The notes beneath the pieces were generated by a model. The model did not search any database. It was given only the letters and a program-made list of their open reading frames with translations, and was not told the origin of the DNA. DNA of 64,000 bases from DUQW01 sp050953805 (GTDB lineage: Bacteria; Bacillota_I; Bacilli_A; Acholeplasmatales; Acholeplasmataceae), in NCBI GenBank assembly GCA_050953805.1, contig JBMNNE010000002.1, forward strand, positions 558,001 to 622,000, written 5' to 3'. Below are positions 25,116 to 34,095 of this stretch, in pieces. The position numbers and the translations under genes are program-made. How positions within the stretch are numbered: the stretch's first letter is position 1; every line of letters starts with the position of its first letter.

Positions 25116-25772
25116 ATGGGATTTAAATTAGCAATCGATGGACCAGCGGCATCGGGAAAAAGTACCATTTCAGCCCAATTAGCGAAAAGATTAGGTTGGA
25201 ATCATATTGATACCGGTTCAATGTATCGAGCTGTTACTTTAATTGCCTTAGAAAAAGAGATTGATCTTGAAATTGAAAGTAATTATGACTTTGTTAAAAA
25301 CTTAGATATTAGTTATGATCAAGGAAAAATTTTCGTTGATGGACGCGATGTTTCAAAAGAAATTAGAGAAGTTGTTGTTAATGAAAATGTTTCTCTTGTC
25401 TCATCATTTCCGAGCGTTAGACGCGAATTAGTAGCCTTACAAAAAAAGGCGGCTAGTCAAGGAAATGTTATCGTTGACGGTCGTGATATTGGAACGGTTG
25501 TCATGCCGGATGCTGATTTAAAAATATTTTTAATTGCATCAGTTGATGAAAGAACTAAAAGGAGATATTTAGATTTTCTTAAATCTGGCGAAGAAGTTGA
25601 CTTAAATAAAGTTAAAGATGATTTGCAAATTAGAGATAAAAAAGATTCAACAAGAAAAGAATCCCCATTAATTAAAGCAAGTGATGCAATATTATTAGAT
25701 ACAACAAACTTATCTATTGAAGAAACTATAGAAGAAATTATTAAACTAATCAAAGATAAAAGAGGAGAATGA
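25116..25772 (+). CDS. cmk: Cytidylate kinase
   Basis: 218 residues. It phosphorylates CMP/dCMP. P-loop IDGPAASGKSTIS, then DTGSMYRAVT, VDGRDIGTVVMPDAD and RRYLDF, all cytidylate kinase signatures. GTGGAGG sits at 25103-25109, so the start is ATG 25116 rather than the in-frame ATG 25101. The cmk-S1-der-gpsA-hup order is conserved in Firmicutes. Confidence 0.97.
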   Translation: MGFKLAIDGPAASGKSTISAQLAKRLGWNHIDTGSMYRAVTLIALEKEIDLEIESNYDFVKNLDISYDQGKIFVDGRDVSKEIREVVVNENVSLVSSFPSVRRELVALQKKAASQGNVIVDGRDIGTVVMPDADLKIFLIASVDERTKRRYLDFLKSGEEVDLNKVKDDLQIRDKKDSTRKESPLIKASDAILLDTTNLSIEETIEEIIKLIKDKRGE

Positions 25773-25774
25773 TT

Positions 25775-27232
25775 ATGGACTTAAAAAACAAAAAGAAAAG
25801 TCAGTTTGATGAAATGAGTATGGACGACTTAAAAGATATTAAGGTAAACGTTCCAAGAGTAGGTCAAAGGGTAACGGCAAGAGTCGTTGAAATTATTGAA
25901 GATAAACTACTTTTATTAGATTTACATGCTCAAACCGAAGGAAGAATTTATTTAGAGCAATATACTAAAAAAGAAGTTGAAAGTTTTTCAGAACTAGGTG
26001 TTGAAGTTGGAGATATGGTAACAGCTGAAATTAAAAAGGTTCAAGATGAACCAGCTTTAATTTTGTTATCGAGATTATCAATGGTATCTGAAGAATATCT
26101 TTTAGAATTAGAAGAAGCTTTAAAAAATGAAACGATAATTACCGCAAAAGTAAAAGCGGCTAATAAAGGTGGATTAGTTTTAAACTATCATACTTATGAG
26201 TTATTTTTACCAAAGAGTTTACTTGATCATGAACTATATGAAAAACGTGATGAATTAATTAATACTGATTTAGAAGTAGTAGTTAGCGAAATTAAGCCGG
26301 CTCGCGGTCGTAGCCGCCGCCCAAATATAATTGCGTCTAGAAAACCAATTTTTGAAGCGGCACGTCAAGCAGCATATGAAGAAAGAATGGAGCTTCGTTT
26401 AGAAGAACTTGATGCAATTAACACTGGTGATATTTTAACTGGTACAATTGAAAAATTAGAACCACATGCAGCAACTGTTAAATTTAATCACGTTATGGGA
26501 CTGTTAAGAATTTCTCAAGTTTCTCATTATCGCATTGATAAATTAGAAGATGTTTTATCAGTTGGTGATGAAGTTAGAGTTAAAGTCATTAAAAAAGAAG
26601 GTAATCGTTTAGATTTATCAATTAAAGTTTTATTACCAACTCCATTTGAAGAGTTCACTGCAACTCATAAAGTTGGCGATAAAGTCGTTGGAAAGGTTTT
26701 CCAAAAATTACCATTTGGATTAAGAATTGAAGTTGCAAAAGATGTTATTGGGTTATTACATCGTAGTGAATTTTCTTGGAATCCAAATGATAACTTTGAT
26801 GCGTTTGTTACCCATGGTGATGAAGTTGAATTAGCAATTATTCAAATCGATAAAAAACGCGAACGAATTAATTTATCGAAAAAAGCCCTAGAAGATAATC
26901 CATGGAAAAATGTCACAATTAGAAGACATGAAATTACTGAAGCTAAAATATTAGCGTTTAAAGAAAACCACGTTTTGGTTGAAGTTCAAGGTGCTGAAGG
27001 CACAATTGCCAACGATGAAATGGGTCTTGAAAAAGGAAGACCAGAAGAATACTTTGCGGTCGATGATGTTTTAGAAGCAGTGGCAACTAAAGTTGATCGA
27101 AGACAATGGATTTTAGAATTATCAGTTAAACAAGTTAAGGAAATTGCAGCTCGTCAAGAATATCAAAAACATATTGATGAACAAGATGATGAAGGCGGCA
27201 TGACCATAGGTGAAATTTTAGATAAAGAATAA
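25775..27232 (+). CDS. rpsA: S1-domain RNA-binding protein (30S ribosomal protein S1 homologue)
   Basis: 485 residues with about five S1-like beta-barrel units. They start near residues 20 (RVGQRVTARVVEI), 110, 215 (TGDILTGTIEKLEPHAATV), 295 (VGDKVVGKVFQKLPFGLRI) and 385. The short, Firmicute-type S1 homologue is encoded after cmk in Bacillus as well (ypfD). It probably helps mRNA binding in translation. ATG 25775 was selected because GGAGA ends at 25767; the ATG at 25769 is too close. The second unit contains a basic insertion ARGRSRRPN. Confidence 0.9.
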   Translation: MDLKNKKKSQFDEMSMDDLKDIKVNVPRVGQRVTARVVEIIEDKLLLLDLHAQTEGRIYLEQYTKKEVESFSELGVEVGDMVTAEIKKVQDEPALILLSRLSMVSEEYLLELEEALKNETIITAKVKAANKGGLVLNYHTYELFLPKSLLDHELYEKRDELINTDLEVVVSEIKPARGRSRRPNIIASRKPIFEAARQAAYEERMELRLEELDAINTGDILTGTIEKLEPHAATVKFNHVMGLLRISQVSHYRIDKLEDVLSVGDEVRVKVIKKEGNRLDLSIKVLLPTPFEEFTATHKVGDKVVGKVFQKLPFGLRIEVAKDVIGLLHRSEFSWNPNDNFDAFVTHGDEVELAIIQIDKKRERINLSKKALEDNPWKNVTIRRHEITEAKILAFKENHVLVEVQGAEGTIANDEMGLEKGRPEEYFAVDDVLEAVATKVDRRQWILELSVKQVKEIAARQEYQKHIDEQDDEGGMTIGEILDKE

Positions 27233-27245
27233 TAAGGAGCCAATA

Positions 27246-28550
27246 ATGTCATTTAAAGTTGCGATTGTTGGCCACCCAAATGTTGGAAAGTCAAGCTTAT
27301 TTAATCGACTAGTGGGTCGAAGACAAGCTATTACACATGATGAATCAGGAAGCACTAGAGATCGTCTATATGGCAAGGCTGAGTGGCTGACTAAACAATT
27401 TAGTATTATTGATACCGGGGGAATCGAGTTAAGCGATGCCCCTTTTTTAGAAGAAATTAAGGAACAAGCATATATTGCAATTGATGAAGCCGACTTAATT
27501 ATTATGATGACTGACGGGCAATTAGGGGTTATTGATAGTGATTACTATATTGCAAGTATTTTATATGAAACTGATAAACCAATTTTACTCGCCGTTAATA
27601 AAATTGATGATGTCGTTCATCAAGGAAATGCTTATGAATTTTATTCATTAGGTTTAGGTGATCCAATACCAATTAGTACTCATCACGGTATTGGAATTGG
27701 TGATTTACTTGATGCGATAGTTTCTCATATACCTGACAATTTAAAAGAGGCCGATGATGATGCAATTACGTTTGCAATAATCGGTCGTCCCAATGTTGGG
27801 AAATCAAGTTTAACTAATGCAATTTTACGGGAAAATCGAGTTATCGTATCTGATGTTTCAGGTACTACAAGAGATTCAATTGATACTACTTTTATGAAGA
27901 ATCGCAAACGATATCGTGTCGTTGATACGGCTGGAATCAAGAAGCGAGGACGAGTCTATGAGGATACTGATAAATATAGCGTCTTAAGGGCGCTAGAAGC
28001 GCTTGAGAGAGCCGATATCGCGTTATTAGTCATTGACGCAGAGGAAGGGATTCTTCTTCAAGATAAACATGTTGCAGGCTACATTTTAGATTATTTTAAA
28101 GCATGTGTGATCGTAGTTAATAAGTGGGACACTGTTGAAAAGGACGATCGAACAATGAAACGATTTGAAGATAAGATTAGAGAAGAGTTTCAGTTTTTAA
28201 CTTTTTGTGAAGTTGCCTTTGTCTCCTCAAAATACAATAAGAGAATTGAAACTATTTTTCCGTTAATTGACCAAGCTTATGGAAATTATAATCGTGAAAT
28301 TTCAACTAATATATTAAATGAAGTTTTACTTGATGTAACATATACTAACCCGCCAACAATATTTAATCGAGGAAGAGCTAATTTTTCATATATTACTCAA
28401 ATCGCTACCAAGCCACCAAGCTTTTTGCTGTTTGTAAATAATGAAGAATACGTTCATTTCTCATATTTAAGATACTTAAATAATGAGTTTCGTAAACATT
28501 TTGATTTTACTGGAACTCCAATTAAATTTACTTTAAGAGAGAAGGAATAA
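27246..28550 (+). CDS. der: Ribosome-assembly GTPase Der (EngA)
   Basis: 434 residues with two G domains in tandem. First: GHPNVGKSSLFNRL, DTGGIEL and NKIDD. Second: GRPNVGKSSLTNAIL, DTAGIKKRG and NKWD. A C-terminal KH-like domain follows. It is needed for 50S subunit maturation. An AAGGAGCC ribosome site precedes the ATG. It is separated by one base from gpsA. Confidence 0.98.
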   Translation: MSFKVAIVGHPNVGKSSLFNRLVGRRQAITHDESGSTRDRLYGKAEWLTKQFSIIDTGGIELSDAPFLEEIKEQAYIAIDEADLIIMMTDGQLGVIDSDYYIASILYETDKPILLAVNKIDDVVHQGNAYEFYSLGLGDPIPISTHHGIGIGDLLDAIVSHIPDNLKEADDDAITFAIIGRPNVGKSSLTNAILRENRVIVSDVSGTTRDSIDTTFMKNRKRYRVVDTAGIKKRGRVYEDTDKYSVLRALEALERADIALLVIDAEEGILLQDKHVAGYILDYFKACVIVVNKWDTVEKDDRTMKRFEDKIREEFQFLTFCEVAFVSSKYNKRIETIFPLIDQAYGNYNREISTNILNEVLLDVTYTNPPTIFNRGRANFSYITQIATKPPSFLLFVNNEEYVHFSYLRYLNNEFRKHFDFTGTPIKFTLREKE

Positions 28551-28551
28551 A

Positions 28552-29550
28552 ATGAAAGTAGGTATTATCGGTGGAGGATCTTGGGGTACTACTTTGGCCC
28601 AAGTTTTACATGATAACCAACATCAAAGTTTAATCTTTGATATCAATCAGAAAAACATAGATAAAATTAACAATCATATCCATCCCTTATTTGATATTCC
28701 AATTCCTGAAGCATTAAAGGGAACGAATGATTTATTAGATGTCGTTAATTTTTCAGATTATATACTATTGGCTTTGCCAACTGCAGCTATAAGAGGACTT
28801 TTAAAAGAAATCAACCAAAAATTAACTAGAAAAACTTATTTTATCAATGTTTCTAAAGGAATTGAACCACAAACATTTTCACGAGTTAGTGAAATTGTAA
28901 AAGAGGAAATCAATCCAAAATTTTTAGGTGGATTTGTTGCCTTAACTGGTCCAAGTCATGCCGAAGAAACAATTAAAAGAAAATTAACTCTTTTAACCGC
29001 AGCTAGTAATGATGAAAAGTTGGCGATTAAAGTTCAAAAGTTATTTTCTAACTCGCTTTATATGAGAGTTTATCGAACTGATGATTTAGTTGGTGCCGAA
29101 GTTGGTGGTGCAGCTAAAAACGCAATCGCTATAGTTAGTGGATTTGCCACAGGACTTAAAATGGGTGAAAATGCAAGAGCTGCACTTATTACTCGCGGTG
29201 TTGTAGAAATTGTAAAATGTGTTGAAGCGATGGGTGGAGATCGAGAAACGGCATTTGGTTTAACCGGAGTTGGGGATTTAATTGTAACCGCATCATCTGA
29301 AAACTCAAGAAACTTTCAAGCCGGAAAAAGAATTGGTGAAGGCGTTCCCCTTGATCAAGTCTTAGGTGAAGCAACTATGACGATTGAAGGAGTTAGAAGT
29401 ATTATCGCTTTTCATGAGTTAGCTTGTGAAAAAAAATTAGACCTTCCAATTATTTCTACTGCGTACAATGTTTTGTTTAATAATTTGGATATAAAAGAAG
29501 CAATTACCCAACTATTAACGCGAAAATTAAAAAATGAAAAGTCATTTTAA
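28552..29550 (+). CDS. gpsA: Glycerol-3-phosphate dehydrogenase [NAD(P)+]
   Basis: 332 residues. It makes sn-glycerol-3-phosphate for phospholipid synthesis. Rossmann motif IIGGGSWGTTLAQ, then NVSKGIEP, LTGPSHAEE, the catalytic lysine region GAEVGGAAKNAIAI, and GLTGVGDL. It ends the cmk-S1-der-gpsA block. Confidence 0.97.
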   Translation: MKVGIIGGGSWGTTLAQVLHDNQHQSLIFDINQKNIDKINNHIHPLFDIPIPEALKGTNDLLDVVNFSDYILLALPTAAIRGLLKEINQKLTRKTYFINVSKGIEPQTFSRVSEIVKEEINPKFLGGFVALTGPSHAEETIKRKLTLLTAASNDEKLAIKVQKLFSNSLYMRVYRTDDLVGAEVGGAAKNAIAIVSGFATGLKMGENARAALITRGVVEIVKCVEAMGGDRETAFGLTGVGDLIVTASSENSRNFQAGKRIGEGVPLDQVLGEATMTIEGVRSIIAFHELACEKKLDLPIISTAYNVLFNNLDIKEAITQLLTRKLKNEKSF

Positions 29551-29584
29551 ATTGATTATTAAGCGATACAAATAAAAATAAGGC

Positions 29585-29613
29585 TTGAATTATATATGTG
29601 AAAGTGCTATAAT
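29585..29613 (+). promoter_or_regulatory. Promoter of hup
   Basis: TTGAAT (29585-29590), a 17-bp spacer and TATAAT (29608-29613) preceded by TGC (extended -10). A strong promoter fits an abundant DNA-binding protein. Confidence 0.75.
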
Positions 29614-29643
29614 CTAATTAATCAGTCAAAGGAGGATTATTTT

Positions 29644-29922
29644 ATGAATAAAACTGAATTAGTTGTACTAATGGCAGAAAGAGCCGGAGTTACTCAAAAA
29701 GTAGCTGGCGATGTATTAGATGCATTTACCGGAATCGTTGCTGAGACATTAGGTGAAAGAAGAGAAAAAGTGGTTATTACTGGATTTGGAACATTCGAAA
29801 TCCGTCATCGTGTTCAAAGAAGTGGAGTTGATCCAAGAACAGGAGAACGCATTGTAGTACCCGCACAAGATACGCCTGCATTTAGAGCTGGCAAATTATT
29901 AAAGCAAGCAGTCAAAGAATAA
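29644..29922 (+). CDS. hup: HU-family DNA-binding protein
   Basis: 92 residues. A histone-like HU protein: MNKTELVVLMAERAGVTQKVA, GFGTFEIRHR, and the DNA-binding arm with RSGVDPRTGERIVVPAQ and the final FRAGKLLKQAV. A strong AAAGGAGG site precedes the ATG. It has its own promoter and terminator and the Bacillus hbs position after gpsA. Confidence 0.97.
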   Translation: MNKTELVVLMAERAGVTQKVAGDVLDAFTGIVAETLGERREKVVITGFGTFEIRHRVQRSGVDPRTGERIVVPAQDTPAFRAGKLLKQAVKE

Positions 29923-29930
29923 TGATTATA

Positions 29931-29950
29931 ACGCCGTTTCGGCGTTTTTT
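29931..29950 (+). terminator. Terminator of hup
   Basis: ACGCCG, loop TTT, CGGCGT, then T6. Confidence 0.92.
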
Positions 29951-29998
29951 CTTGCAAAAAAACTAAATAATCCCCAAAAACACCGGTTTATGGCTTAC

Positions 29999-30021
29999 TT
30001 TTCCACAAATCGTGTGGAAAA
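29999..30021. promoter_or_regulatory. Inverted pair of DnaA-box-like sites
   Basis: TTTTCCACA (29999-30007), AATCG, TGTGGAAAA (30013-30021). Each 9-base arm differs from the consensus DnaA box TTATCCACA at one position, and the arms form a perfect inverted repeat. It lies between hup and the ankyrin gene, about 40 bases before the latter's ATG. Whether DnaA binds here or it is an unrelated operator is unknown. Confidence 0.4.
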
Positions 30022-30061
30022 CTTTCTTTTACTCTTATGTTAAACTATAAGTGGTGATAGT

Positions 30062-31009
30062 ATGAAATTATTTGAATTAGCATTACAAAACCAACTAGAC
30101 ATGTTAAAAAGAGAAGTAAAAGACATAAATATATTAGATCATAAGCGTAGAACATTACTACATCATGCGATTATAGGTAATTCTACTGAAACAGTCTTGT
30201 GGTTAATTAAAGAGGGAATCAATGTTAACGCAATTGACGAAACTGGTGAAACTCCACTTTTTGAAAGTGTGAGACGCTCTAATTTAGATATTGCTAAAAT
30301 TTTAATTACTCATGGTGCCAATCCTAACATTGCTAACCATCGTTATGAGTTACCAATTCATTTAGCAGCTCATCGTGGTGATTGGGATATGATTAAACTT
30401 TTAGTAGAAGCCCAAACAATTCTTACTAAAAAAGCGATTGATGATAAACAGTTGATTCATTATGCTATTTTAGGTGGTCAAGTAGATTTGATTCCAAAAT
30501 TAATGGAATTAACCGATGGTTCCTATTTTATTAAAGATGAATATGGAAATACATTACTCCATTATGCAACGAGAACAAGTAGTCTTCCAATGGTCAAATT
30601 TTTAGTTGAACGTGGATTAGATGTTAATGCTCTAAATGACCAGTACGAAACCCCTGTATTTTCAGCTGTAAAAAACAATAATTTTGAAATAGTTAAATTT
30701 TTAGTAAAAGAAGGGGCATTTATTGATATTAAGAACCGTAGGTTTGAAACTCCACATGATATCGCTATTATTCATGATCGTGATGAAATTAGAGTTTACT
30801 TAGAAGAAACTCAATATCAACCATTTTATCAAGAACATAAAAAAAGCCAAGCTTTAACACTAGCAGTTTTAAATCGAGACTATCATGAAATTAGAGTACT
30901 AGCTTTAGCTCATACTAGATTAAGACCAAATAAACTTGGGAAAACAGCTCTAGATTATGCTAAAGAATACCGCATGAAATCTGCAGTACAAATTTTAAAC
31001 TCTTTATAA
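30062..31009 (+). CDS. Ankyrin-repeat protein
   Basis: 315 residues made almost wholly of ankyrin repeats. Clear units are RRTLLHHAIIGNSTETVLWLI, ETPLFESVRRSNLDIAKILI, ELPIHLAAHRGDWDMIKLLV, KQLIHYAILGGQVDLI, GNTLLHYATRTSSLPMVKFL and ETPVFSAVKNNNFEIVKFLV, with a more degenerate C-terminus. There is no signal peptide or membrane helix, so it should be cytosolic. Ankyrin repeats bind proteins; the partner is unknown. The ATG at 30062 has GTGGTGAT ahead. It stands alone with its own terminator. Confidence 0.85.
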   Translation: MKLFELALQNQLDMLKREVKDINILDHKRRTLLHHAIIGNSTETVLWLIKEGINVNAIDETGETPLFESVRRSNLDIAKILITHGANPNIANHRYELPIHLAAHRGDWDMIKLLVEAQTILTKKAIDDKQLIHYAILGGQVDLIPKLMELTDGSYFIKDEYGNTLLHYATRTSSLPMVKFLVERGLDVNALNDQYETPVFSAVKNNNFEIVKFLVKEGAFIDIKNRRFETPHDIAIIHDRDEIRVYLEETQYQPFYQEHKKSQALTLAVLNRDYHEIRVLALAHTRLRPNKLGKTALDYAKEYRMKSAVQILNSL

Positions 31010-31030
31010 AATTACTTTTTAAATTGAATA

Positions 31031-31063
31031 AAAAAATCCGCATTTTTATAATGCGGATTTTTT
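31031..31063 (+). terminator. Terminator of ankyrin gene
   Basis: AAAAAATCCGCAT (31031-31043) with ATGCGGATTTTTT (31051-31063). It is symmetrical, so it may also stop minus-strand transcription from the CPBP gene. Confidence 0.9.
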
Positions 31064-31129
31064 CATATAAAGTTAAATGAAAACCAATTAATATCGTAAT
31101 AATGGCGTAAATAAGCTATTTTGTATATA

Positions 31130-32341
31130 TTATAATGCAAGAATAATTATGACTGATATTAAATTATGAAGCATATGGGTTCCAGTAACAGTTAAGACAT
31201 TTTGTTTATAAGTGTTGTATGCAAAACCAAATCCAACGCCCATTAATAGATACGGAAGAAAGACATATAAAAAGTGCCCAAAGTTTGTAATATCAGAAAG
31301 TTCGGTTGAAACATGAATTAGTCCAAATAATAGTGAAGAAACTGCAATTCCTACCCATTTATTTCTAGAAAGTTCAAAAATTGTTTTACGGAAGATTAAT
31401 TCTTCAACAATTGGTCCTATTACGACAGTGGTCAAAATCATTAATGGTGCTCCCGGACTTTTTATGGCAAGTTCAACTGAAATTTGATTGACTGCCACTC
31501 CACCAGGAATTTTAAAGATTAGTCCTATTAATTCTCTTAATATCGATGCAACCAAATTAGCCCCAAATATAAAAGCATATCCAGTAAAGATTCCTACAAT
31601 TAAACTACGGTCTTTTTGTTTAAAAGGTTCTAAATCTTTTTTAATGTTTGGGAGAAGTAAATATATTAATATTCCAGCTAGTAATGAATAGATTAAAAAT
31701 TCAAAAACATTCTTAACTCCGTCAGATAAGGAGGATTTTGTTTTATCATATATAACGATGTTTAGATTGCTGTAATCAGTAATAAAATCAGGTCTTGCCC
31801 CAAAGCTTTCGCCAGTAATTAATAGTTTAATAGAGCGATTTTCACTCCATTGATTTAATTCTCCGGAGAAAAACGAATTAAAAGCTTCTTGATTAATTAT
31901 TAGATTTTTTTCCTCATCTTCCATTAAAAATTTTTCTTTAAAAATAATGTAGTTACTAGCACTAACAATCACTAAATAATCATCATTATACTTAGTCGCA
32001 TTGATATAATTTCCATACTTGTCTTGATATTGATTGTAACTTTCTGGTGTTATAAAAGCCATGGCATCAATATCAACAACTACATTAATTACAACTTGTT
32101 CTTCAGGGGGTGTTTCTACCAATGTTCCAGGTATAAAACTAATTAGAACTGCAATCACTGAAGAAACAAGAAACATTATCATAAAATAAACAACGAATGC
32201 TGCTATATGTCGTGGCAACATTTTTTTACGAAATTTTCTTTGTTCTTCCAATTGTTGTTCTTCTAAATTTTTATTAGGAAATAAGTCTTTAAAATCTTCA
32301 TATGGTTGATTTGGAGTATCTTTTTCTTCAAAATCTTTCAT
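31130..32341 (-). CDS. CPBP-family intramembrane glutamic protease
   Basis: 403 residues. A cytoplasmic acidic N-terminus (about 1-45), one membrane helix (about 47-72), an external domain of about 120 residues, then a multi-helix CPBP (Abi) core. The active-site motifs are visible: EELIFRKTIFEL (EExxxR), LLFGLIHVS (FxxxH) and THMLHNLISV (His/Asn). Bacterial members cleave signal or bacteriocin-linked peptides or process membrane proteins. AGGAGGATATT stands before the ATG. It is the only minus-strand gene in this stretch. Confidence 0.9.
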   Translation of the reverse strand: MKDFEEKDTPNQPYEDFKDLFPNKNLEEQQLEEQRKFRKKMLPRHIAAFVVYFMIMFLVSSVIAVLISFIPGTLVETPPEEQVVINVVVDIDAMAFITPESYNQYQDKYGNYINATKYNDDYLVIVSASNYIIFKEKFLMEDEEKNLIINQEAFNSFFSGELNQWSENRSIKLLITGESFGARPDFITDYSNLNIVIYDKTKSSLSDGVKNVFEFLIYSLLAGILIYLLLPNIKKDLEPFKQKDRSLIVGIFTGYAFIFGANLVASILRELIGLIFKIPGGVAVNQISVELAIKSPGAPLMILTTVVIGPIVEELIFRKTIFELSRNKWVGIAVSSLLFGLIHVSTELSDITNFGHFLYVFLPYLLMGVGFGFAYNTYKQNVLTVTGTHMLHNLISVIIILAL

Positions 32342-32425
32342 AATATCCTCCTCAATAGTATAAATATTCTACCATAAGTTATACATGCATGTATAAATTA
32401 TGATAAAATAATTAAGAGGTGGGTT

Positions 32426-33085
32426 ATGAAGAAAAAATCATTTGTTGTTATTGGAATTGACTCTTTTGGTATCGCAATTACCGAAGAATTAATTGCTCTT
32501 GGCTGTAATGTTACTGCAGTCGATTTTACAATGGAAAAATTAAACCCAGTGGTTGATATTGTTAATTATTCAGCATATGGGGATGTTACAAGTGAATCTG
32601 TTTTAAAAGAATTAGGGTTGTCTCATGCTGATCACGCTGTCATTTCTTTAGAAAGATTTGAAGATGCAATTTTAGTAACTTTAATGTTACACGATTTAGG
32701 TGTGCCTCAAATTACAGTTAAAGTTGAAAGTGAATATCAGGAAAGAATAGCTTACAAAGTTGGAGCTTCTTTTGCAATATTTCCTAATTATGTAATGGGG
32801 AGAAGAATTGCGAGAAAGTTGATTAGTTCTAATATTTTGGATTATTATGACATTGATGAGCAATTTGGTGTTTATGAATTACAAGTTAATACTAATAAAT
32901 ACGACCAAAAAACATTAATTGAACTTGATTTGAGAAATAAATATGAAGTTAATATCGTAATTATTAAGCGTGAAGGAAAAACATTTATTCCAAAAGGTGT
33001 TGACCATATTATTTGTGGAGATATTATCATCGTTATTGGAAAACATGATAAAGTAAGTAAATTTGAGGACACATTAGGTGGATAA
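32426..33085 (+). CDS. RCK-domain regulator of potassium uptake (KtrA/TrkA-like)
   Basis: 219 residues: an RCK-N Rossmann domain (about 1-125) and an RCK-C domain (about 135-219). KtrA subunits form a cytosolic ring gating a KtrB K+ channel in response to nucleotide. The dinucleotide loop reads GIDSFG where KtrA has GLGRFG, so the middle glycine is Asp. DVTSESVLKELGLSHADHAVIS is typical. No ktrB is in the window; it may lie elsewhere. It overlaps rdgB by 8 bases and opens the long overlapping gene run. Confidence 0.88.
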   Translation: MKKKSFVVIGIDSFGIAITEELIALGCNVTAVDFTMEKLNPVVDIVNYSAYGDVTSESVLKELGLSHADHAVISLERFEDAILVTLMLHDLGVPQITVKVESEYQERIAYKVGASFAIFPNYVMGRRIARKLISSNILDYYDIDEQFGVYELQVNTNKYDQKTLIELDLRNKYEVNIVIIKREGKTFIPKGVDHIICGDIIIVIGKHDKVSKFEDTLGG

Positions 33086-33668
33086 AGTTATTTTAATAGC
33101 TTCAAATAATCAAAATAAAATTAGAGAATTTAAAAACATTTTACCTAATTATACTTTTGTTACGCTTAACGAATTAAATGATTTTGAGGATGTTGAAGAA
33201 GAAGGCAATACATTTGAAGCTAATTCACTATTTAAAGCTATGCACTATTTTAAAAAACATCAAATTCCGACATTGGCTGATGATTCTGGCTTAGAAATCG
33301 AAGCTTTAAATAATGAACCAGGAGTATTTTCTAAACGCTATAGTGGGCTAGGGGATCATGAAAATAATTTGTTGGTTTTAGCAAATATGAAAGGTATTAA
33401 AAACCGAAAAGCTAAGTTTAGATGTGTTTTAACATTTGTGATGAATCAAGATAATATCATTCAATTTGAGGGGACAATTAGGGGACTGATTGCAGATGAA
33501 ATTAGAGGAGCCGAGGGTTTTGGTTATGATCCAATTTTTATGATTAAAGATGAAAACAAAACATTAGCAGAACTAGGATCAATATATAAAAATAAACATT
33601 CACATCGTGCTCAAGTACTACAAGCATTTAAGGAATATATGGATAAAAATGAAAATATTAATTACTAG
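33078..33668 (+). CDS. rdgB: XTP/dITP pyrophosphatase (Ham1/RdgB family)
   Basis: 196 residues. It hydrolyses non-canonical purine triphosphates to keep them out of DNA and RNA. Signature stretches: ASNNQNKIREFKNIL, ADDSGLEIEALNNEPGVFS, YSG, GFGYDPIF and HRAQVL. Start at GTG 33078, overlapping the KtrA-like gene by 8 bases. The phosphoesterase downstream starts 20 bases inside its end. Confidence 0.93.
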   Translation: MDKVILIASNNQNKIREFKNILPNYTFVTLNELNDFEDVEEEGNTFEANSLFKAMHYFKKHQIPTLADDSGLEIEALNNEPGVFSKRYSGLGDHENNLLVLANMKGIKNRKAKFRCVLTFVMNQDNIIQFEGTIRGLIADEIRGAEGFGYDPIFMIKDENKTLAELGSIYKNKHSHRAQVLQAFKEYMDKNENINY

Positions 33669-34095
33669 TGATATTCACGGAGATATGAAGACATTGTTAA
33701 AACTTCACGAAATAGAAAAGTTTAATTTACATTTAGATGCTGGTGATTCTAATATTAATGTTCATGAGTTAAAACGACTTGGAATTATCTCTGTTAAGGG
33801 AAATACTGACTTTTTCTCACAATTACCGCCAATTAGAATTATCGAAAATGAACTAGGAAAAATTGTATTAGTTCACGGACACAATCAATATGTTAAAAGT
33901 GGACTTGATTATATTATCGCTCTTGCCGAAAACTTAAGAGCAACCTATTTAATTTTTGGTCATACTCATCTAGCGATGATTAAGACCATTAACAATATTA
34001 CTTATATTAATCCTGGTTCTTTAAGATACGGCAAGACATATGCGGTTATTGAAAATAATAAAATCGAAATAAGGGAAATGCCACATGGAAAATAA
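33649..34095 (+). CDS. YfcE/MJ0936-type metallophosphoesterase
   Basis: 148 residues. A calcineurin-like phosphoesterase: TSDIHGDMKTL, LDAGDSNIN, VKGNTDF, LVHGHNQY and FGHTHLAM supply the two-metal site. NPGSLRYGK is the usual end. The open frame extends to 33607 within rdgB, but ATG 33649, which gives the family's N-terminus KILITSDIHG, is correct. In Firmicutes a yfcE-like gene (ysnB) follows rdgB (ysnA) too, so this pair is conserved. The substrate is not known. Confidence 0.9.
   Translation: MKILITSDIHGDMKTLLKLHEIEKFNLHLDAGDSNINVHELKRLGIISVKGNTDFFSQLPPIRIIENELGKIVLVHGHNQYVKSGLDYIIALAENLRATYLIFGHTHLAMIKTINNITYINPGSLRYGKTYAVIENNKIEIREMPHGK

Noticed and set aside
29999..30021. Chromosomal origin of replication
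   Set aside because: Only one inverted pair of imperfect DnaA-like boxes, no dnaA or dnaN and no clear unwinding element beyond general AT richness.
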